Source: Allobosea sp. 47.2.35 (GTDB taxonomy: Bacteria > Pseudomonadota > Alphaproteobacteria > Rhizobiales > Beijerinckiaceae). From it: a stretch of DNA of 64,000 nucleotides. The translations under genes were made by a program, and so were the position numbers. The notes below the pieces were generated by a model. That model made no database searches. It was not told the DNA's origin and was given only the letters and a program-made list of their open reading frames with translations. The number at the start of each line of letters is the position of its first letter. Position 1 is the first letter of the stretch. The stretch is from contig NZ_JANLGI010000006.1 of assembly GCF_024655635.1 (NCBI RefSeq), positions 124,001 through 188,000 of the forward strand. Direction: 5' to 3'. This document shows positions 1-8,706 of the stretch, piece after piece.

Positions 1-236
1 TCCTGCGCGACTACAAGGTCGGCATCGAGGGCGTCTGCGGCGGCTCCTGCGATTGCGGCACCTGCCATGTCATCGTCGCGCAGGAATGGGCCGGGAAGTT
101 GCCCGAGCCGCGCGACGAGGAAATCGACGCGCTCGACGAACTGCCATTGATCGAGGCGACCTCGCGCCTCTCCTGCCAGATCATCTGGGCTGACGATCTC
201 GACGGGCTGACGCTGACGCTCGCGGAGGCCGCGTGA
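1..236 (+). CDS. 2Fe-2S ferredoxin, adrenodoxin/ISC type (C-terminal part)
   Basis: The gene runs in from the left edge; the readable frame begins at base 3 and gives 77 residues before TGA. The cysteine pattern C-X5-C-X2-C (within GVCGGSCDCGTC) followed by a distal Cys in LSCQI is that of vertebrate/ISC-type 2Fe-2S ferredoxins, with one extra Cys inside the loop. Such proteins are soluble one-electron carriers. The stop codon overlaps the DUF2849 start (TGATG), so it is probably translationally coupled to the sulfite reductase operon. It may therefore supply electrons to that enzyme (inference). The start lies outside the window. Confidence 0.85.
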   Translation, partial: LRDYKVGIEGVCGGSCDCGTCHVIVAQEWAGKLPEPRDEEIDALDELPLIEATSRLSCQIIWADDLDGLTLTLAEAA

Positions 237-592
237 TGGCCGCTCCAGCGAAACGCGTTCCCCTGCCGGCGATCCTCCTCGCCAACGACCTGCTCGACGG
301 CGATGTCGTCTTCGCCTTCGTCGATGGCGCTGGCCCACTGGCCTGGACCCGCGACCCTGCGCTCGCGCTGGTCGCGGCCGACGATGCGGCGGCCGAACGA
401 CTCGAAGCCTTCGCCGCTGCTGAACTGCGCGGCAACAAGGTCGTCGACGCCTATCTCGTCGATGTCGCCATCGAGAGCGGCGCCCCCGTGCCGCGCCATT
501 TCCGCGAGCGCTTTAAGACGCTCGGCCCCAGCAATCGTCCCGATCTCGGCAAGCAGGCCGGTGAAGGCATCGCCGCCGCACCGAAGGGCTGA
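236..592 (+). CDS. DUF2849 domain protein upstream of sulfite reductase
   Basis: This is a 118-residue soluble protein that I recognise as the DUF2849 family. The family characteristically sits just before the ferredoxin-type nitrite/sulfite reductase in alphaproteobacteria. No catalytic motif is visible. I chose ATG 236 over GTG 233 because GGAGG lies 7 bases before the ATG. The gene is sandwiched between ferredoxin and reductase, overlapping the former and 4 bases from the latter. A role in assembly or regulation of sulfite reduction is suggested by context only; the biochemical function is unknown. Confidence 0.85.
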   Translation: MAAPAKRVPLPAILLANDLLDGDVVFAFVDGAGPLAWTRDPALALVAADDAAAERLEAFAAAELRGNKVVDAYLVDVAIESGAPVPRHFRERFKTLGPSNRPDLGKQAGEGIAAAPKG

Positions 593-596
593 TTTC

Positions 597-2267
597 ATGT
601 ATCGTTACGACGAATTCGACGAGCGTTTCGTCCGGGAGCGGGTGGCCCAGTTCACCGACCAGGTGGCGCGCCGTCTCGACGGCTCGCTGACCGAGGACGA
701 GTTCAAGCCGCTCCGGCTCAAGAACGGCGTCTATCTCCAGCTCCACGCCTATATGCTGCGGATCGCCGTGCCCTATGGCACGCTGAGCTCGCGGCAATTG
801 CGCCAGCTCGCATTGATCGGCGAGCGCTATGACCGCGGCTACGGCCATTTCACCACGCGCCAGAACCTGCAGTTCAACTGGCCGAAGCTGCGCGACGTGC
901 CCGCTATCCTCGGGCTGCTCGCCGATGTCGAGATGCATTGCATCCAGACCTCCGGCAACTGCATCCGCAATGTCACCGCCGACCATTTCGCCGGCGTCGC
1001 GCAGGACGAGATCGAGGACCCGCGCCCGACCGCCGAACTGATCCGGCAATGGTCCTCGGCCCATCCCGAGTTCAGTTACCTGCCGCGCAAGTTCAAGATC
1101 GCGGTGACCGGCGCCGAGGCTGATCGGGCGGTGATCAAGGCGCACGATATCGGCCTGCGCCTGCGCCGCCATCCCGACACACATGAAACCTGCTACGAGA
1201 TCAGCGTCGGCGGCGGGCTTGGCCGCACGCCGATGATCGGCAAGGTCGTGCGCGACTACCTGCCGAAGCAGGACCTGCTCGCCTATCTCGAGGCGATCAT
1301 GCGGGTCTATAATCTCGAGGGCCGGCGCGACAACAAGTACAAGGCCCGCGTCAAGATCCTCGTCCACGAGATCGGAGCCGAGGAATTCACCCGCCGCGTC
1401 GAGGCCGAATTCGCCCAGCTCGACGGCCCCTCGATCAATGCCGACCCGGAAGAAGTCGCGCGCATCGCCGCCTATTTCGCGCCGCCGCGCTACGAGGTGC
1501 TACCGGCTGTCAGCAACACGTTGGAAGCGGCGAAGGCCGCGAACCCGGCCTTCGCCCGCTGGGTCGAGGTCAACACGGTCCCGCACAAGGCGCCGGGCTA
1601 CACGGCGCTGACGATCTCGCTGAAGCCGGCCGGCCAGGCGCCGGGCGACGCGACCAGCGAGCAGATGCGCCGCGTCGCCGATCTCGCCGAGCGCTACTCC
1701 TTCGACGAGTTGCGCGTCACCCATGCGCAGAACCTCGTGCTGCCGCATGTGCGCCAGCGCGACCTCTACGCGGTCTGGCAGGAGCTCGGCGAGGCGGGCT
1801 TAGCCACGGCGAATGTCGGGCTTGTCACCGACATCATCTCCTGCCCCGGCCTCGACTATTGCGCATTGGCGACGGCGCGCTCGATCCCGATCGCGCAGGC
1901 GATCCAGAGCCGCTTCGCCGACGAGGCCCGCCAGCGCGAGATCGGCCCGCTCGGCATCAAGATCTCCGGCTGCATCAATGCCTGCGGCCACCACCATGTC
2001 GGCCATATCGGCATTCTCGGCCTGGAGAAGCGCGGCATCGAATCCTATCAGATCACGCTCGGCGGCGACGCCACCGAGAATGCCGCGATCGGCGAGATTC
2101 TGGGCCCCGGCCTCGCCGCCGAGGAAGTGCCGGATGCGATCGAACGGATCGTTTCCGTCTATCTCGCCACCCGCAGCGAGGGCGAGAGCTTCATCGACAA
2201 CGTCCGCCGCATCGGCCTCGGGCCGTTCAAGGCCGCCTTCCAGGAGACCGCCCGTGCCGCTGCTTGA
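597..2267 (+). CDS. cysI: Ferredoxin-type sulfite (nitrite/sulfite) reductase, siroheme/4Fe-4S
   Basis: The 556-residue protein has the duplicated nitrite/sulfite reductase ferredoxin-like domains and siroheme-binding domains. The four cluster/siroheme cysteines are visible as C416-X5-C422 (CPGLDYC) and C459-X3-C463 (CINAC). It would reduce sulfite to sulfide in the cytoplasm with six electrons. Ferredoxin rather than NADPH is the likely donor because no flavoprotein subunit is encoded and a ferredoxin gene lies immediately upstream. The reading frame is open further upstream, but ATG 597 has a GAAGGG ribosome site 8 bases away and avoids overlapping DUF2849. Nitrite reduction cannot be excluded from sequence alone; the sulfate-uptake neighbours favour sulfite. 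Confidence 0.9.
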   Translation: MYRYDEFDERFVRERVAQFTDQVARRLDGSLTEDEFKPLRLKNGVYLQLHAYMLRIAVPYGTLSSRQLRQLALIGERYDRGYGHFTTRQNLQFNWPKLRDVPAILGLLADVEMHCIQTSGNCIRNVTADHFAGVAQDEIEDPRPTAELIRQWSSAHPEFSYLPRKFKIAVTGAEADRAVIKAHDIGLRLRRHPDTHETCYEISVGGGLGRTPMIGKVVRDYLPKQDLLAYLEAIMRVYNLEGRRDNKYKARVKILVHEIGAEEFTRRVEAEFAQLDGPSINADPEEVARIAAYFAPPRYEVLPAVSNTLEAAKAANPAFARWVEVNTVPHKAPGYTALTISLKPAGQAPGDATSEQMRRVADLAERYSFDELRVTHAQNLVLPHVRQRDLYAVWQELGEAGLATANVGLVTDIISCPGLDYCALATARSIPIAQAIQSRFADEARQREIGPLGIKISGCINACGHHHVGHIGILGLEKRGIESYQITLGGDATENAAIGEILGPGLAAEEVPDAIERIVSVYLATRSEGESFIDNVRRIGLGPFKAAFQETARAAA

Positions 2268-2778
2268 CCGGAACGGAAACACCGAGGACCGCTGGACCCG
2301 CAGCGAAGGCGCGGCGATCGGCAACATCCCGGCCGCGCTCGTGCCCTGGGAAGTGCTCGTCGAGGCGCTCGATACGCAGGAGGCCGAACAGGTGGTCGGC
2401 GTGCTGATCCCCAACAGCATCGCCTTTGCCGAACTCGCGCCCTTCCTGCCGCGGCTGGCGCTCGTCGCCATCGCCTTCCCGGCCTATTCGGACGGGCGCG
2501 GCTTCAGCCTGGCTCGCCAGATCAAGCGCGCCGGCTTTGTGGGCGAGATTCGCGCCAGCGGCCCGCTGATCGCCGACCAGTTCGCCTATGCCCTCTCCTG
2601 CGGCTTCGACACGATCGAACTGCCGGAGGCGAACGCCGCGCGCCAACCGGTGCCGCAATGGCTTCACGCCAGAGATTCGTTCAGCGCGACCTACCAGCGC
2701 GGCTATGGCGAGAGCGGCCGCAACGTCCTCGACCAGCGCCGGGCGGCGAGAGCCGCCGCGCCCATCGCAGCGGAGTGA
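2254..2778 (+). CDS. DUF934 protein, sulfite-reduction accessory
   Basis: This 174-residue protein belongs to the DUF934 family, which accompanies cysI/cysH clusters in proteobacteria; the central ADQFAYALSCGFDTIEL stretch is typical of it. The GTG start at 2254 lies within the reductase gene, overlapping it by 14 bases, which implies translational coupling. DUF934 proteins are often listed as oxidoreductase-like, but no mechanism is established and I see no cofactor motif. The cysH gene, a frequent neighbour of this family, is absent here and elsewhere in the window. Confidence 0.85.
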   Translation: MPLLDRNGNTEDRWTRSEGAAIGNIPAALVPWEVLVEALDTQEAEQVVGVLIPNSIAFAELAPFLPRLALVAIAFPAYSDGRGFSLARQIKRAGFVGEIRASGPLIADQFAYALSCGFDTIELPEANAARQPVPQWLHARDSFSATYQRGYGESGRNVLDQRRAARAAAPIAAE

Positions 2779-2781
2779 GTC

Positions 2782-3033
2782 ATGACGATCTCGACCGCGA
2801 CACATGGCCCGATCGAACACCCCCGCACGGCCATGGGCATCGACGAGGACCGCCCGGATGCCGAGTTCGAGACGCTGCTGCCCCGCCCGGTTGCGAGCGA
2901 GGCACGCGGGCGCTGGTTCGATCTTGGCTTTCGCCTTATCATCCTGGCACTGGCCGCGCTGTGGCTGCTGACGCCTCCGGCGGGCAACGAGCGCATCGCG
3001 GCAGACGAGAAGGCCGTAGCGACGACCCGATGA
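2782..3033 (+). CDS. Small single-span membrane protein in the cys operon
   Basis: The 83-residue product has a charged N-terminal half and one predicted membrane segment near residues 48-66 (LGFRLIILALAALWLLTPP). I do not recognise a family. The case for a real gene is its GGAG site 6 bases before ATG, its 3-base distance from DUF934, and its ATGA overlap with the siroheme synthase start. It could be a membrane anchor or a spacer peptide that couples translation. No functional call is justified. Confidence 0.6.
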   Translation: MTISTATHGPIEHPRTAMGIDEDRPDAEFETLLPRPVASEARGRWFDLGFRLIILALAALWLLTPPAGNERIAADEKAVATTR

Positions 3034-4487
3034 CCGAAAGACAGCCCGAATCCACCGCGGCCCGCATCGAGCCGCTGGCGACGCTGCCGCTCTTCCACAA
3101 GCTGGTCGGGCGCAAGGTCGTGCTCGCCGGCGGGACCGAGGGCGCGCTGTGGAAGGCTGAGCTATTGGCGGCGACCGGGGCGGAGCTGCACGTCTTCGCC
3201 GCTGGCGAAGGGGAGTTGTTCGCCGGGCTGGCACAGGGCGAACTCGGCCGTCGCGTGCATGTGCACGAACGAGCCTGGCAGGCCGACGACCTCACCGACG
3301 CGGCGATCGCCGTCGCCGATCTCGACGATGCCGATGCGGTCCGCGCCTTCGTCGCGGCGGCGCGACAAGCGGGTGTGCCGGTCAATATCGTCGACAAGCC
3401 CGAGCATTGCGACTTCGCCTTCGGCGCTCTGGTCAACCGCTCGCCCTTGATCGTAGCCGTCTCAACCGATGGCGCCGCGCCCGTCTTCGGACAGGCGATC
3501 CGCACCAAGATCGAGGCGCTGCTGCCGACAGGACTGAAGAACTGGGCGCAGGCCGCGGCCGACTGGCGCCCCGCTGTCCAGGCGCGCGAACTGCCCTTCG
3601 CGCTGCGGCGCAGCTTCTGGGAACTCTTCGCCGGAAAGGCCATGGCGGAACCGGAGCGTACGCCGAATCTCGATGACGAGGCCGAGCTTTTCGCGAAGCT
3701 CTCCCGAATCGAGGCCGACCATGACGGCAAGGGCCGGGTCACGCTGGTCGGCGCCGGCCCGGGTGACCCGGAACTGCTGACACTGAAGGCGATCCGCGCC
3801 CTGCAGAGCGCCGATATCATCCTCTATGACGATCTCGTCTCGCCCGGCGTGCTTGAACTCGCCCGGCGCGAGGCCAAGCGCATGCTGGTCGGCAAGACCG
3901 GCTACGGCCCCTCGGTGAAACAGGGCGACATCAACGCGCTGATCGTCTCGCTGGCGGCGCAGGGCAAGCATGTCGTGCGGCTGAAGGGCGGCGATCCCGG
4001 CATCTTCGGCCGCGCCGGCGAGGAGATCGAAGCCTGCCAGGCCGCGGGCGTGCCCGTAGCGATCGTGCCCGGCATCTCGGCGGCGCAGGGTGCGGCGGCC
4101 TCGCTCGGCTTGTCGCTGACCCATCGCGACCATGCGCGGCGCCTGCAATTCGTCACCGGCCATTCGCGCAAGGGCGAATTGCCCGATGATCTCGACTGGC
4201 GCGCGATGGCGGACCCTGCCGCCTCGACCGTGATCTACATGGCCCGCGCCACCCTGCCCGGCTTCCGCGAGCGCGCCATCGCCGCCGGGCTCGACCCGCA
4301 GACCCCGGCCGTCGCCGTACTGGCAGCGACCCGGCCGGACGAGCAGCGCATCGCTACGACCATCTCCGACCTGCCGGAACGGCTCGGCGAACTGCCGGCA
4401 AACGGCCCCGTTCTCGTGTTGCTCGGCCATGCCTTCGGCCCGGCCCTGCCTGCCGCGAATCCGGCGGAAGACCGCCGCCGGGCCTGA
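3030..4487 (+). CDS. cysG: Siroheme synthase (dehydrogenase/ferrochelatase + uroporphyrinogen-III methyltransferase)
   Basis: The 485-residue protein carries both CysG modules. The N-terminal precorrin-2 dehydrogenase/ferrochelatase has a variant nucleotide-binding turn (AGGTEGALWKAELL) and the conserved NIVDKP and VAVSTDG segments. The C-terminal SAM-dependent methyltransferase has VGAGPGDPELLTLKA, RLKGGDPGIFGR and GISAAQGAAASLG. It makes siroheme, the cofactor of the upstream reductase, from uroporphyrinogen III. The start codon overlaps the preceding stop (ATGA). The usual GGGxVA(x)RK motif is changed in the NAD site, but the catalytic regions look intact. Confidence 0.93.
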   Translation: MTERQPESTAARIEPLATLPLFHKLVGRKVVLAGGTEGALWKAELLAATGAELHVFAAGEGELFAGLAQGELGRRVHVHERAWQADDLTDAAIAVADLDDADAVRAFVAAARQAGVPVNIVDKPEHCDFAFGALVNRSPLIVAVSTDGAAPVFGQAIRTKIEALLPTGLKNWAQAAADWRPAVQARELPFALRRSFWELFAGKAMAEPERTPNLDDEAELFAKLSRIEADHDGKGRVTLVGAGPGDPELLTLKAIRALQSADIILYDDLVSPGVLELARREAKRMLVGKTGYGPSVKQGDINALIVSLAAQGKHVVRLKGGDPGIFGRAGEEIEACQAAGVPVAIVPGISAAQGAAASLGLSLTHRDHARRLQFVTGHSRKGELPDDLDWRAMADPAASTVIYMARATLPGFRERAIAAGLDPQTPAVAVLAATRPDEQRIATTISDLPERLGELPANGPVLVLLGHAFGPALPAANPAEDRRRA

Positions 4488-4522
4488 TCACGGTCCGGCT
4501 TCTTCGCCGGGTGGAACGCCAG

Positions 4523-4552
4523 CGCCGGAGATGCGTTTTCTCCTCCGGCGCC
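4523..4552. other. Hairpin after siroheme synthase gene
   Basis: A perfect 9-bp inverted repeat (GCGCCGGAG / CTCCGGCGC) encloses a 12-base loop, 36 bases after the cysG stop. No T-tract follows, so it may be a processing or stability element, or a weak terminator separating cysG from the transporter genes. Confidence 0.4.
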
Positions 4553-4572
4553 CGAATTTGGAAGGCGTCCAT

Positions 4573-4632
4573 TGCGTTAGGTCATTGAGAAAAGGACGAT
4601 AATTCAGTACGTTTCGTTTGTTATTCAGAACG
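4573..4632 (+). promoter_or_regulatory. Putative promoter and direct-repeat operator of sulfate transporter operon
   Basis: Two near-identical 12-mers, TAATTCAGTACG and TTATTCAGAACG (10 of 12 identical), start at 4600 and 4621. They are 21 bases apart, which is two helical turns. They sit in a locally AT-rich stretch with a possible -35 (TTGCGT, 4573) and -10 (GATAAT, 4598) separated by 19 bases. The arrangement suggests a regulator binding one face of the DNA in front of the sulfate-binding protein gene. The regulator is not identified. Confidence 0.45.
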
Positions 4633-4679
4633 GATCGATGCCTCATCCGAGCCTCGCCGTGAACCAACGGAGCCCTGAC

Positions 4680-5720
4680 ATGACGCGACCCGTTTACAGC
4701 CGCCTCCTCCGGGCCGGACTGGTTCTGGGAGCCTTCACGCTCTGCTTCGGCGTCGTGGCCGGGGCCCGCGCCCAGACCGAGCTCCTCAACGTCTCCTATG
4801 ATCCGACCCGCGAGCTCTATCGCGAGATCAACGCGGCCTTCATCGCCGAGTGGAACGCCAAGAACCCGGACAAGAAGATCTCGACGATCCGCCAGTCGCA
4901 TGGCGGCTCGGGCGCGCAGGCCCGCACCGTGATCGACGGGCTCAATGCCGATGTCGTGACGCTGGCGCTGGCCGGCGATATCGACGCCGTCGCCGAGCGC
5001 TCGAAGAAGCTGCCGCTCGACTGGCAGAAGCGCCTGCCGCACAATTCCTCGCCCTATACCTCGACGATCGTATTCCTCGTCCGCAAGGGCAACCCGAAGG
5101 CGATCAAGGACTGGGGCGACCTCGTGAAGCCGGGCGTCCAGATCATCACGCCGAACCCGAAGACCTCGGGCGGGGCGCGCTGGAACTACCTCGCCGCCTG
5201 GGCCTATGCCGAGAAGGCCTTCAACAAGGACGAGGCGAAGGTCCGCGACTATATCGGCAAGCTCCTCGCCAATGTCCCGGTGCTCGACACCGGCGCGCGC
5301 GGCGCGACCACGACCTTCACCCAACGCGGCATCGGCGACGTCTTCCTCTCCTGGGAGAACGAAGCCTTCCTGGCGCTCAAGGAGTTCGGCGCCGACAAGT
5401 TCGACATCGTCGTGCCCAGCCTCTCGATCCTGGCCGAGCCACCGGTCGCGCTGGTCGACGCCAATGTCGACGCCAAGAAGACCCGCGAGCAGGCGCAGGC
5501 CTATCTCGACTTCCTCTACACGCCGAAGGGCCAGGCGATCATCGCCAGGAATTTCTACCGCCCGCGCAATCCCGAGGCTGCCGACAGCAAGGACGTCGCC
5601 AATTTCCCGAAGGTCGAGCTAGTGACGATCGACGACGTCTTCGGCGGCTGGAAGAAAGCGCAGCCGACCCATTTCGGCGATGGCGGCACCTTCGACCAGC
5701 TCTACAAGCCGGCCCGCTGA
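4680..5720 (+). CDS. Periplasmic sulfate-binding protein of ABC transporter
   Basis: The 346-residue precursor belongs to the Sbp/CysP family. An N-terminal signal (positively charged start, hydrophobic [15 protein letters not shown], cleavage after ARA) precedes [17 protein letters not shown]. The family motifs [13 protein letters not shown] and [17 protein letters not shown] follow; these supply sulfate-binding main-chain and side-chain contacts in known members. It captures sulfate (or thiosulfate) for CysTWA encoded directly downstream. I placed the start at ATG 4680 because an upstream ATG at 4638 would put a long polar stretch before the signal peptide. Sulfate versus thiosulfate preference cannot be read from the sequence. 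Confidence 0.92.
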   Translation: MTRPVYSRLLRAGLVLGAFTLCFGVVAGARAQTELLNVSYDPTRELYREINAAFIAEWNAKNPDKKISTIRQSHGGSGAQARTVIDGLNADVVTLALAGDIDAVAERSKKLPLDWQKRLPHNSSPYTSTIVFLVRKGNPKAIKDWGDLVKPGVQIITPNPKTSGGARWNYLAAWAYAEKAFNKDEAKVRDYIGKLLANVPVLDTGARGATTTFTQRGIGDVFLSWENEAFLALKEFGADKFDIVVPSLSILAEPPVALVDANVDAKKTREQAQAYLDFLYTPKGQAIIARNFYRPRNPEAADSKDVANFPKVELVTIDDVFGGWKKAQPTHFGDGGTFDQLYKPAR

Positions 5721-5729
5721 GGACTGCCC

Positions 5730-6626
5730 ATGACGGCGGCGACGACGACCTTCCGCTGGCGCGAGTCGAGCATCCTGCCCGGCTTCGGGCTCGCGTTCGG
5801 CATCGCCGTGACGGCGTTGTCGCTGATCGTGCTGATCCCGTTGGCCGCCTTGTTTCTCAAGGCCGCCAGCGCCGGCCCGGCCGATATCTGGGCGGTGGCG
5901 ACCTCGCCGCGCACCTTGGCCGCGCTAAAGCTCTCCTTCACCGCCGCGCTGGTCGCCGCGCTGGTCAACGCCGTGTTCGGCCTGATCCTGGCCTGGGTCC
6001 TTGTGCGCTATGAGTTTCCCGGCCGGCGCCTGATCGATGCGGCCGTCGACCTGCCCTTCGCCCTGCCGACGGCGGTGGCCGGCATCTCGCTCGCCGCGAT
6101 CTATGCGCCGAACGGCTGGGTCGGCTCCCTGCTGGCGCCGCTCGCCTTCAAGCTGACCATTCCCTTCACCGATCTCTCCTTCGGCTTCGACGGCAAGGTC
6201 GCCTATACGCCTCTCGGTGTGATGGTCGCGCTGATCTTCATCGGCCTGCCTTTCGTCGTCCGCACCGTCCAGCCCGTACTGGAAGAGCTGCAGAGCGATG
6301 TCGAGGAAGCCGCGGCGCTGCTCGGCGCCAGCCGCGTCCGGACGATCTTCCGCGTGATCCTGCCCCCGGTCCTGCCGGCGCTGATGACCGGCTTCGTGCT
6401 CGCCTTCGCGCGGGCCGTCGGCGAATACGGCTCGGTCATCTTCATCGCCGGCAATGTGCCGATGATCTCCGAGATCGCCCCGCTGCTGATCGTGATCCGG
6501 CTCGAGCAGTTCGACTATGCCGGCGCGGCCGTGGTCGCGACGATGATGCTGCTGATCTCCTTTGCCCTGATCCTCGCCGGCAACCTGATCCAGGCCCGCG
6601 CGCGCCGGAGGTTCGGCGATGTCTGA
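5730..6626 (+). CDS. cysT: Sulfate ABC transporter permease CysT
   Basis: This 298-residue inner-membrane protein has about six hydrophobic segments and the permease EAA loop (EEAAALLGASRVRTIFRVIL), the contact point for the ATPase. The segments LPFALPTAVAGI and FARAVGEYGSVIFIAGN are characteristic of CysT/CysU. It forms the heterodimeric channel with CysW. The gene starts 9 bases after the binding-protein stop, and its end overlaps cysW by 8 bases. Confidence 0.93.
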   Translation: MTAATTTFRWRESSILPGFGLAFGIAVTALSLIVLIPLAALFLKAASAGPADIWAVATSPRTLAALKLSFTAALVAALVNAVFGLILAWVLVRYEFPGRRLIDAAVDLPFALPTAVAGISLAAIYAPNGWVGSLLAPLAFKLTIPFTDLSFGFDGKVAYTPLGVMVALIFIGLPFVVRTVQPVLEELQSDVEEAAALLGASRVRTIFRVILPPVLPALMTGFVLAFARAVGEYGSVIFIAGNVPMISEIAPLLIVIRLEQFDYAGAAVVATMMLLISFALILAGNLIQARARRRFGDV

Positions 6627-7509
6627 CGCGACCCTGTCCTCTGCTGCCGCAACCGCGCCGGCACGCAGCCCCAGCCGGGCGCGCGGCGAAAGCCCCGTCG
6701 TTCAGTTCGTGCTGATCGCGGTCTCGCTCGCTTTCCTGCTGCTCTTCCTGCTGCTGCCGCTGGTCACGGTCTTCATCGAGGCCGCCGCCAAGGGCTGGGA
6801 GGCCTATCGCGCCGCGATCACCGAACCCGATGCACTGGCGGCGATCCGCTTGACCCTGCTGGTCGCGGCCATCGCCGTGCCGTTCAACATCGTCGTCGGC
6901 ATCGCCGCCGCCTGGGCCGTCGCCAAGTTCGAATTCCCGGGCAAGAACCTGCTGATCAGCCTGATCGACCTGCCCTTCTCGGTCTCGCCAGTGATCTCGG
7001 GCCTCGTCTTCGTGCTGCTCTTCGGCGCGCAGGGCTATCTCGGGCCCTGGCTCCAGGCCAACGACCTGAAGATCGTCTTCGCCCTGCCCGGCCTGATCCT
7101 GGCGACCGTCTTCGTCACCTTCCCGTTCGTGGCGCGCGAATTGATCCCGCATATGCAGTCGCTCGGCTCGTCCGACGAGGAGGCGGCGTTGACGCTTGGC
7201 GCTTCGCCCTGGCGCGTGTTCTTCTCGGTGACACTGCCGAACGTGAAATGGAGCCTGTTCTACGGCGTCCTGCTCTGCAACGCCCGTGCAATGGGCGAAT
7301 TCGGCGCGGTCGCGGTGGTCTCGGGCAAGATTCGCGGCCTGACCAACACCATGCCGCTGCATATCGAGATCCTCTACAACGAGTACATGGGCGCCGCGGC
7401 CTTCGCGGTGGCCTCGCTGCTGGCGGGGTTGGCGCTGGTCACCCTCGTGCTCAAGACCCTGCTGGAATGGCACTACGGCGATGTCATCGCCGCCAGTCGC
7501 CGTCACTGA
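6619..7509 (+). CDS. cysW: Sulfate ABC transporter permease CysW
   Basis: The second permease subunit has 296 residues with six predicted membrane spans. The EAA loop is visible as DEEAALTLGASPWRVFFSV, and CysW-type segments are IDLPFSVSPVISGLVFVLLF and NARAMGEFGAVAVVSG. It pairs with CysT, whose gene it overlaps by 8 bases, so the two subunits are probably translationally coupled. The N-terminal 25 residues are a poorly conserved Ala/Ser/Arg-rich cytoplasmic tail. Confidence 0.93.
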   Translation: MSDATLSSAAATAPARSPSRARGESPVVQFVLIAVSLAFLLLFLLLPLVTVFIEAAAKGWEAYRAAITEPDALAAIRLTLLVAAIAVPFNIVVGIAAAWAVAKFEFPGKNLLISLIDLPFSVSPVISGLVFVLLFGAQGYLGPWLQANDLKIVFALPGLILATVFVTFPFVARELIPHMQSLGSSDEEAALTLGASPWRVFFSVTLPNVKWSLFYGVLLCNARAMGEFGAVAVVSGKIRGLTNTMPLHIEILYNEYMGAAAFAVASLLAGLALVTLVLKTLLEWHYGDVIAASRRH

Positions 7510-7533
7510 CCCGCAGACGAAGGATTTCTCGCC

Positions 7534-8580
7534 ATGTCGGTCGCCGTCACCATCGAGACCATCGAAAAGCGCTTCGACAACTTCCCGGCGCTGCGCGGCG
7601 TCTCGCTCGATATCCAGCCGGGAGAGCTGGTCGCGCTGCTGGGCCCCTCCGGCTCGGGCAAGACGACGCTGCTGCGCCTGATCGCCGGGCTGGAAGAGGC
7701 CGATCGCGGCCGTGTCCTGTTCGGCGAGACCGATACGCGCGATCTCTCCCTGCGCGACCGCCGCATCGGCTTTGTCTTCCAGCAATACGCGCTGTTCAAG
7801 ACGATGAATGTTGCCGAGAACATCGGCTTCGGGCTCAAATCCCGGCCGCGTCACCAGCGCCCGAGCAACGACGAAATCCGCAAGCGCGTCGGCGACTTGC
7901 TCGAACTCGTTCAGTTGCCGGGGCTGGAGAAGCGCTATCCTAGCCAGCTATCCGGCGGCCAGCGGCAGCGCGTCGCGCTGGCGCGCGCGCTGGCGATCGA
8001 GCCGCGCGTGCTGCTGCTCGACGAGCCTTTTGGGGCGCTCGACGCCAAGGTCCGCAAGGACCTGCGCGCCTGGCTGCGCGAACTGCACGGCCGCACCGGC
8101 CACACCACCGTCTTCGTCACCCACGATCAGGAAGAGGCGCTGGAGCTGGCCGACCGCGTCGCGATCCTCAACGAAGGCCGCATCGAGCAGGTCGGCTCGG
8201 CCGACGACGTCTACGACCATCCGGCGACGCCCTTCATCTGCGAGTTCCTGGGCGAGGTAAACAAGCTGCCGGTCAAGGTCGTCGGCAGCCAGGCCTTCTT
8301 CGGCGACCGGCCGGTGCTGGGCGGATTGTCGCAGAACCAGGGCGGCCCGGCCTCGCTCTATGTCCGGCCGCAGCATCTGCGCATCGTCGACGAGACGCCG
8401 CTGGCCCTGCCCGGCACGGTCGAGCACCTGCGCCGCAACGGCCCGATCCGCCGGGCGGAGGTCGCCGTCGAGGGGCTGAAGAAGCGGCTCGAGGTCGATC
8501 TCGCCAGCCAGGTCGCTCCGGCGATCGGCGAGCGGATCAGGCTGCGCATCGCCCATGGCAACCTCTTCGCCGCCGCCTGA
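7534..8580 (+). CDS. cysA: Sulfate/thiosulfate ABC transporter ATPase CysA
   Basis: The 348-residue ATP-binding subunit shows Walker [10 protein letters not shown] (residues 37-45), signature [15 protein letters not shown], Walker [13 protein letters not shown] and the switch histidine in [16 protein letters not shown]. The C-terminal third (from about residue 240) is the TOBE-like regulatory region typical of CysA/MalK-type ATPases. It energises sulfate import through CysTW. The gene follows cysW by 24 bases and is the last member of the transporter operon before a 126-base gap. Confidence 0.94.
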   Translation: MSVAVTIETIEKRFDNFPALRGVSLDIQPGELVALLGPSGSGKTTLLRLIAGLEEADRGRVLFGETDTRDLSLRDRRIGFVFQQYALFKTMNVAENIGFGLKSRPRHQRPSNDEIRKRVGDLLELVQLPGLEKRYPSQLSGGQRQRVALARALAIEPRVLLLDEPFGALDAKVRKDLRAWLRELHGRTGHTTVFVTHDQEEALELADRVAILNEGRIEQVGSADDVYDHPATPFICEFLGEVNKLPVKVVGSQAFFGDRPVLGGLSQNQGGPASLYVRPQHLRIVDETPLALPGTVEHLRRNGPIRRAEVAVEGLKKRLEVDLASQVAPAIGERIRLRIAHGNLFAAA

Positions 8581-8604
8581 TCCCGCAATTTCGCGCATCG
8601 CGGC

Positions 8605-8640
8605 CCGCGAAAACCGGATTCCCCTTCCCGGCCCGATGCC
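8605..8640. repeat. Degenerate copy of a dispersed palindromic element
   Basis: The stretch containing GCGAAAACCGGATTCC and CCCGGCCCGATGCC resembles, in order and spacing, the perfect 27-base palindromic element at 42385-42411 with its GGGCCAGTGCTACGC tail. It is degenerate as a hairpin. This is the only recognisable content of the gap between cysA and the OsmC gene apart from its ribosome site. Confidence 0.35.
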
Positions 8641-8706
8641 ATAGCCTCCCCGGCGAATCCGGCAGCCATCTCGGCGACCGGTCCTCGGTCCGGACAGGAG
8701 ATCGCG

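Noticed and set aside
303..596. N-terminal extension of the sulfite reductase frame
   Set aside because: It would lie entirely within DUF2849 in another frame. The extension is Ser/Pro/Arg-rich and unlike the family, and ATG 597 has a good ribosome site.
4523..4552. Intrinsic terminator of cysG
   Set aside because: The stem is good, but the loop is 12 bases and no T-run follows, so I list it only as a hairpin.
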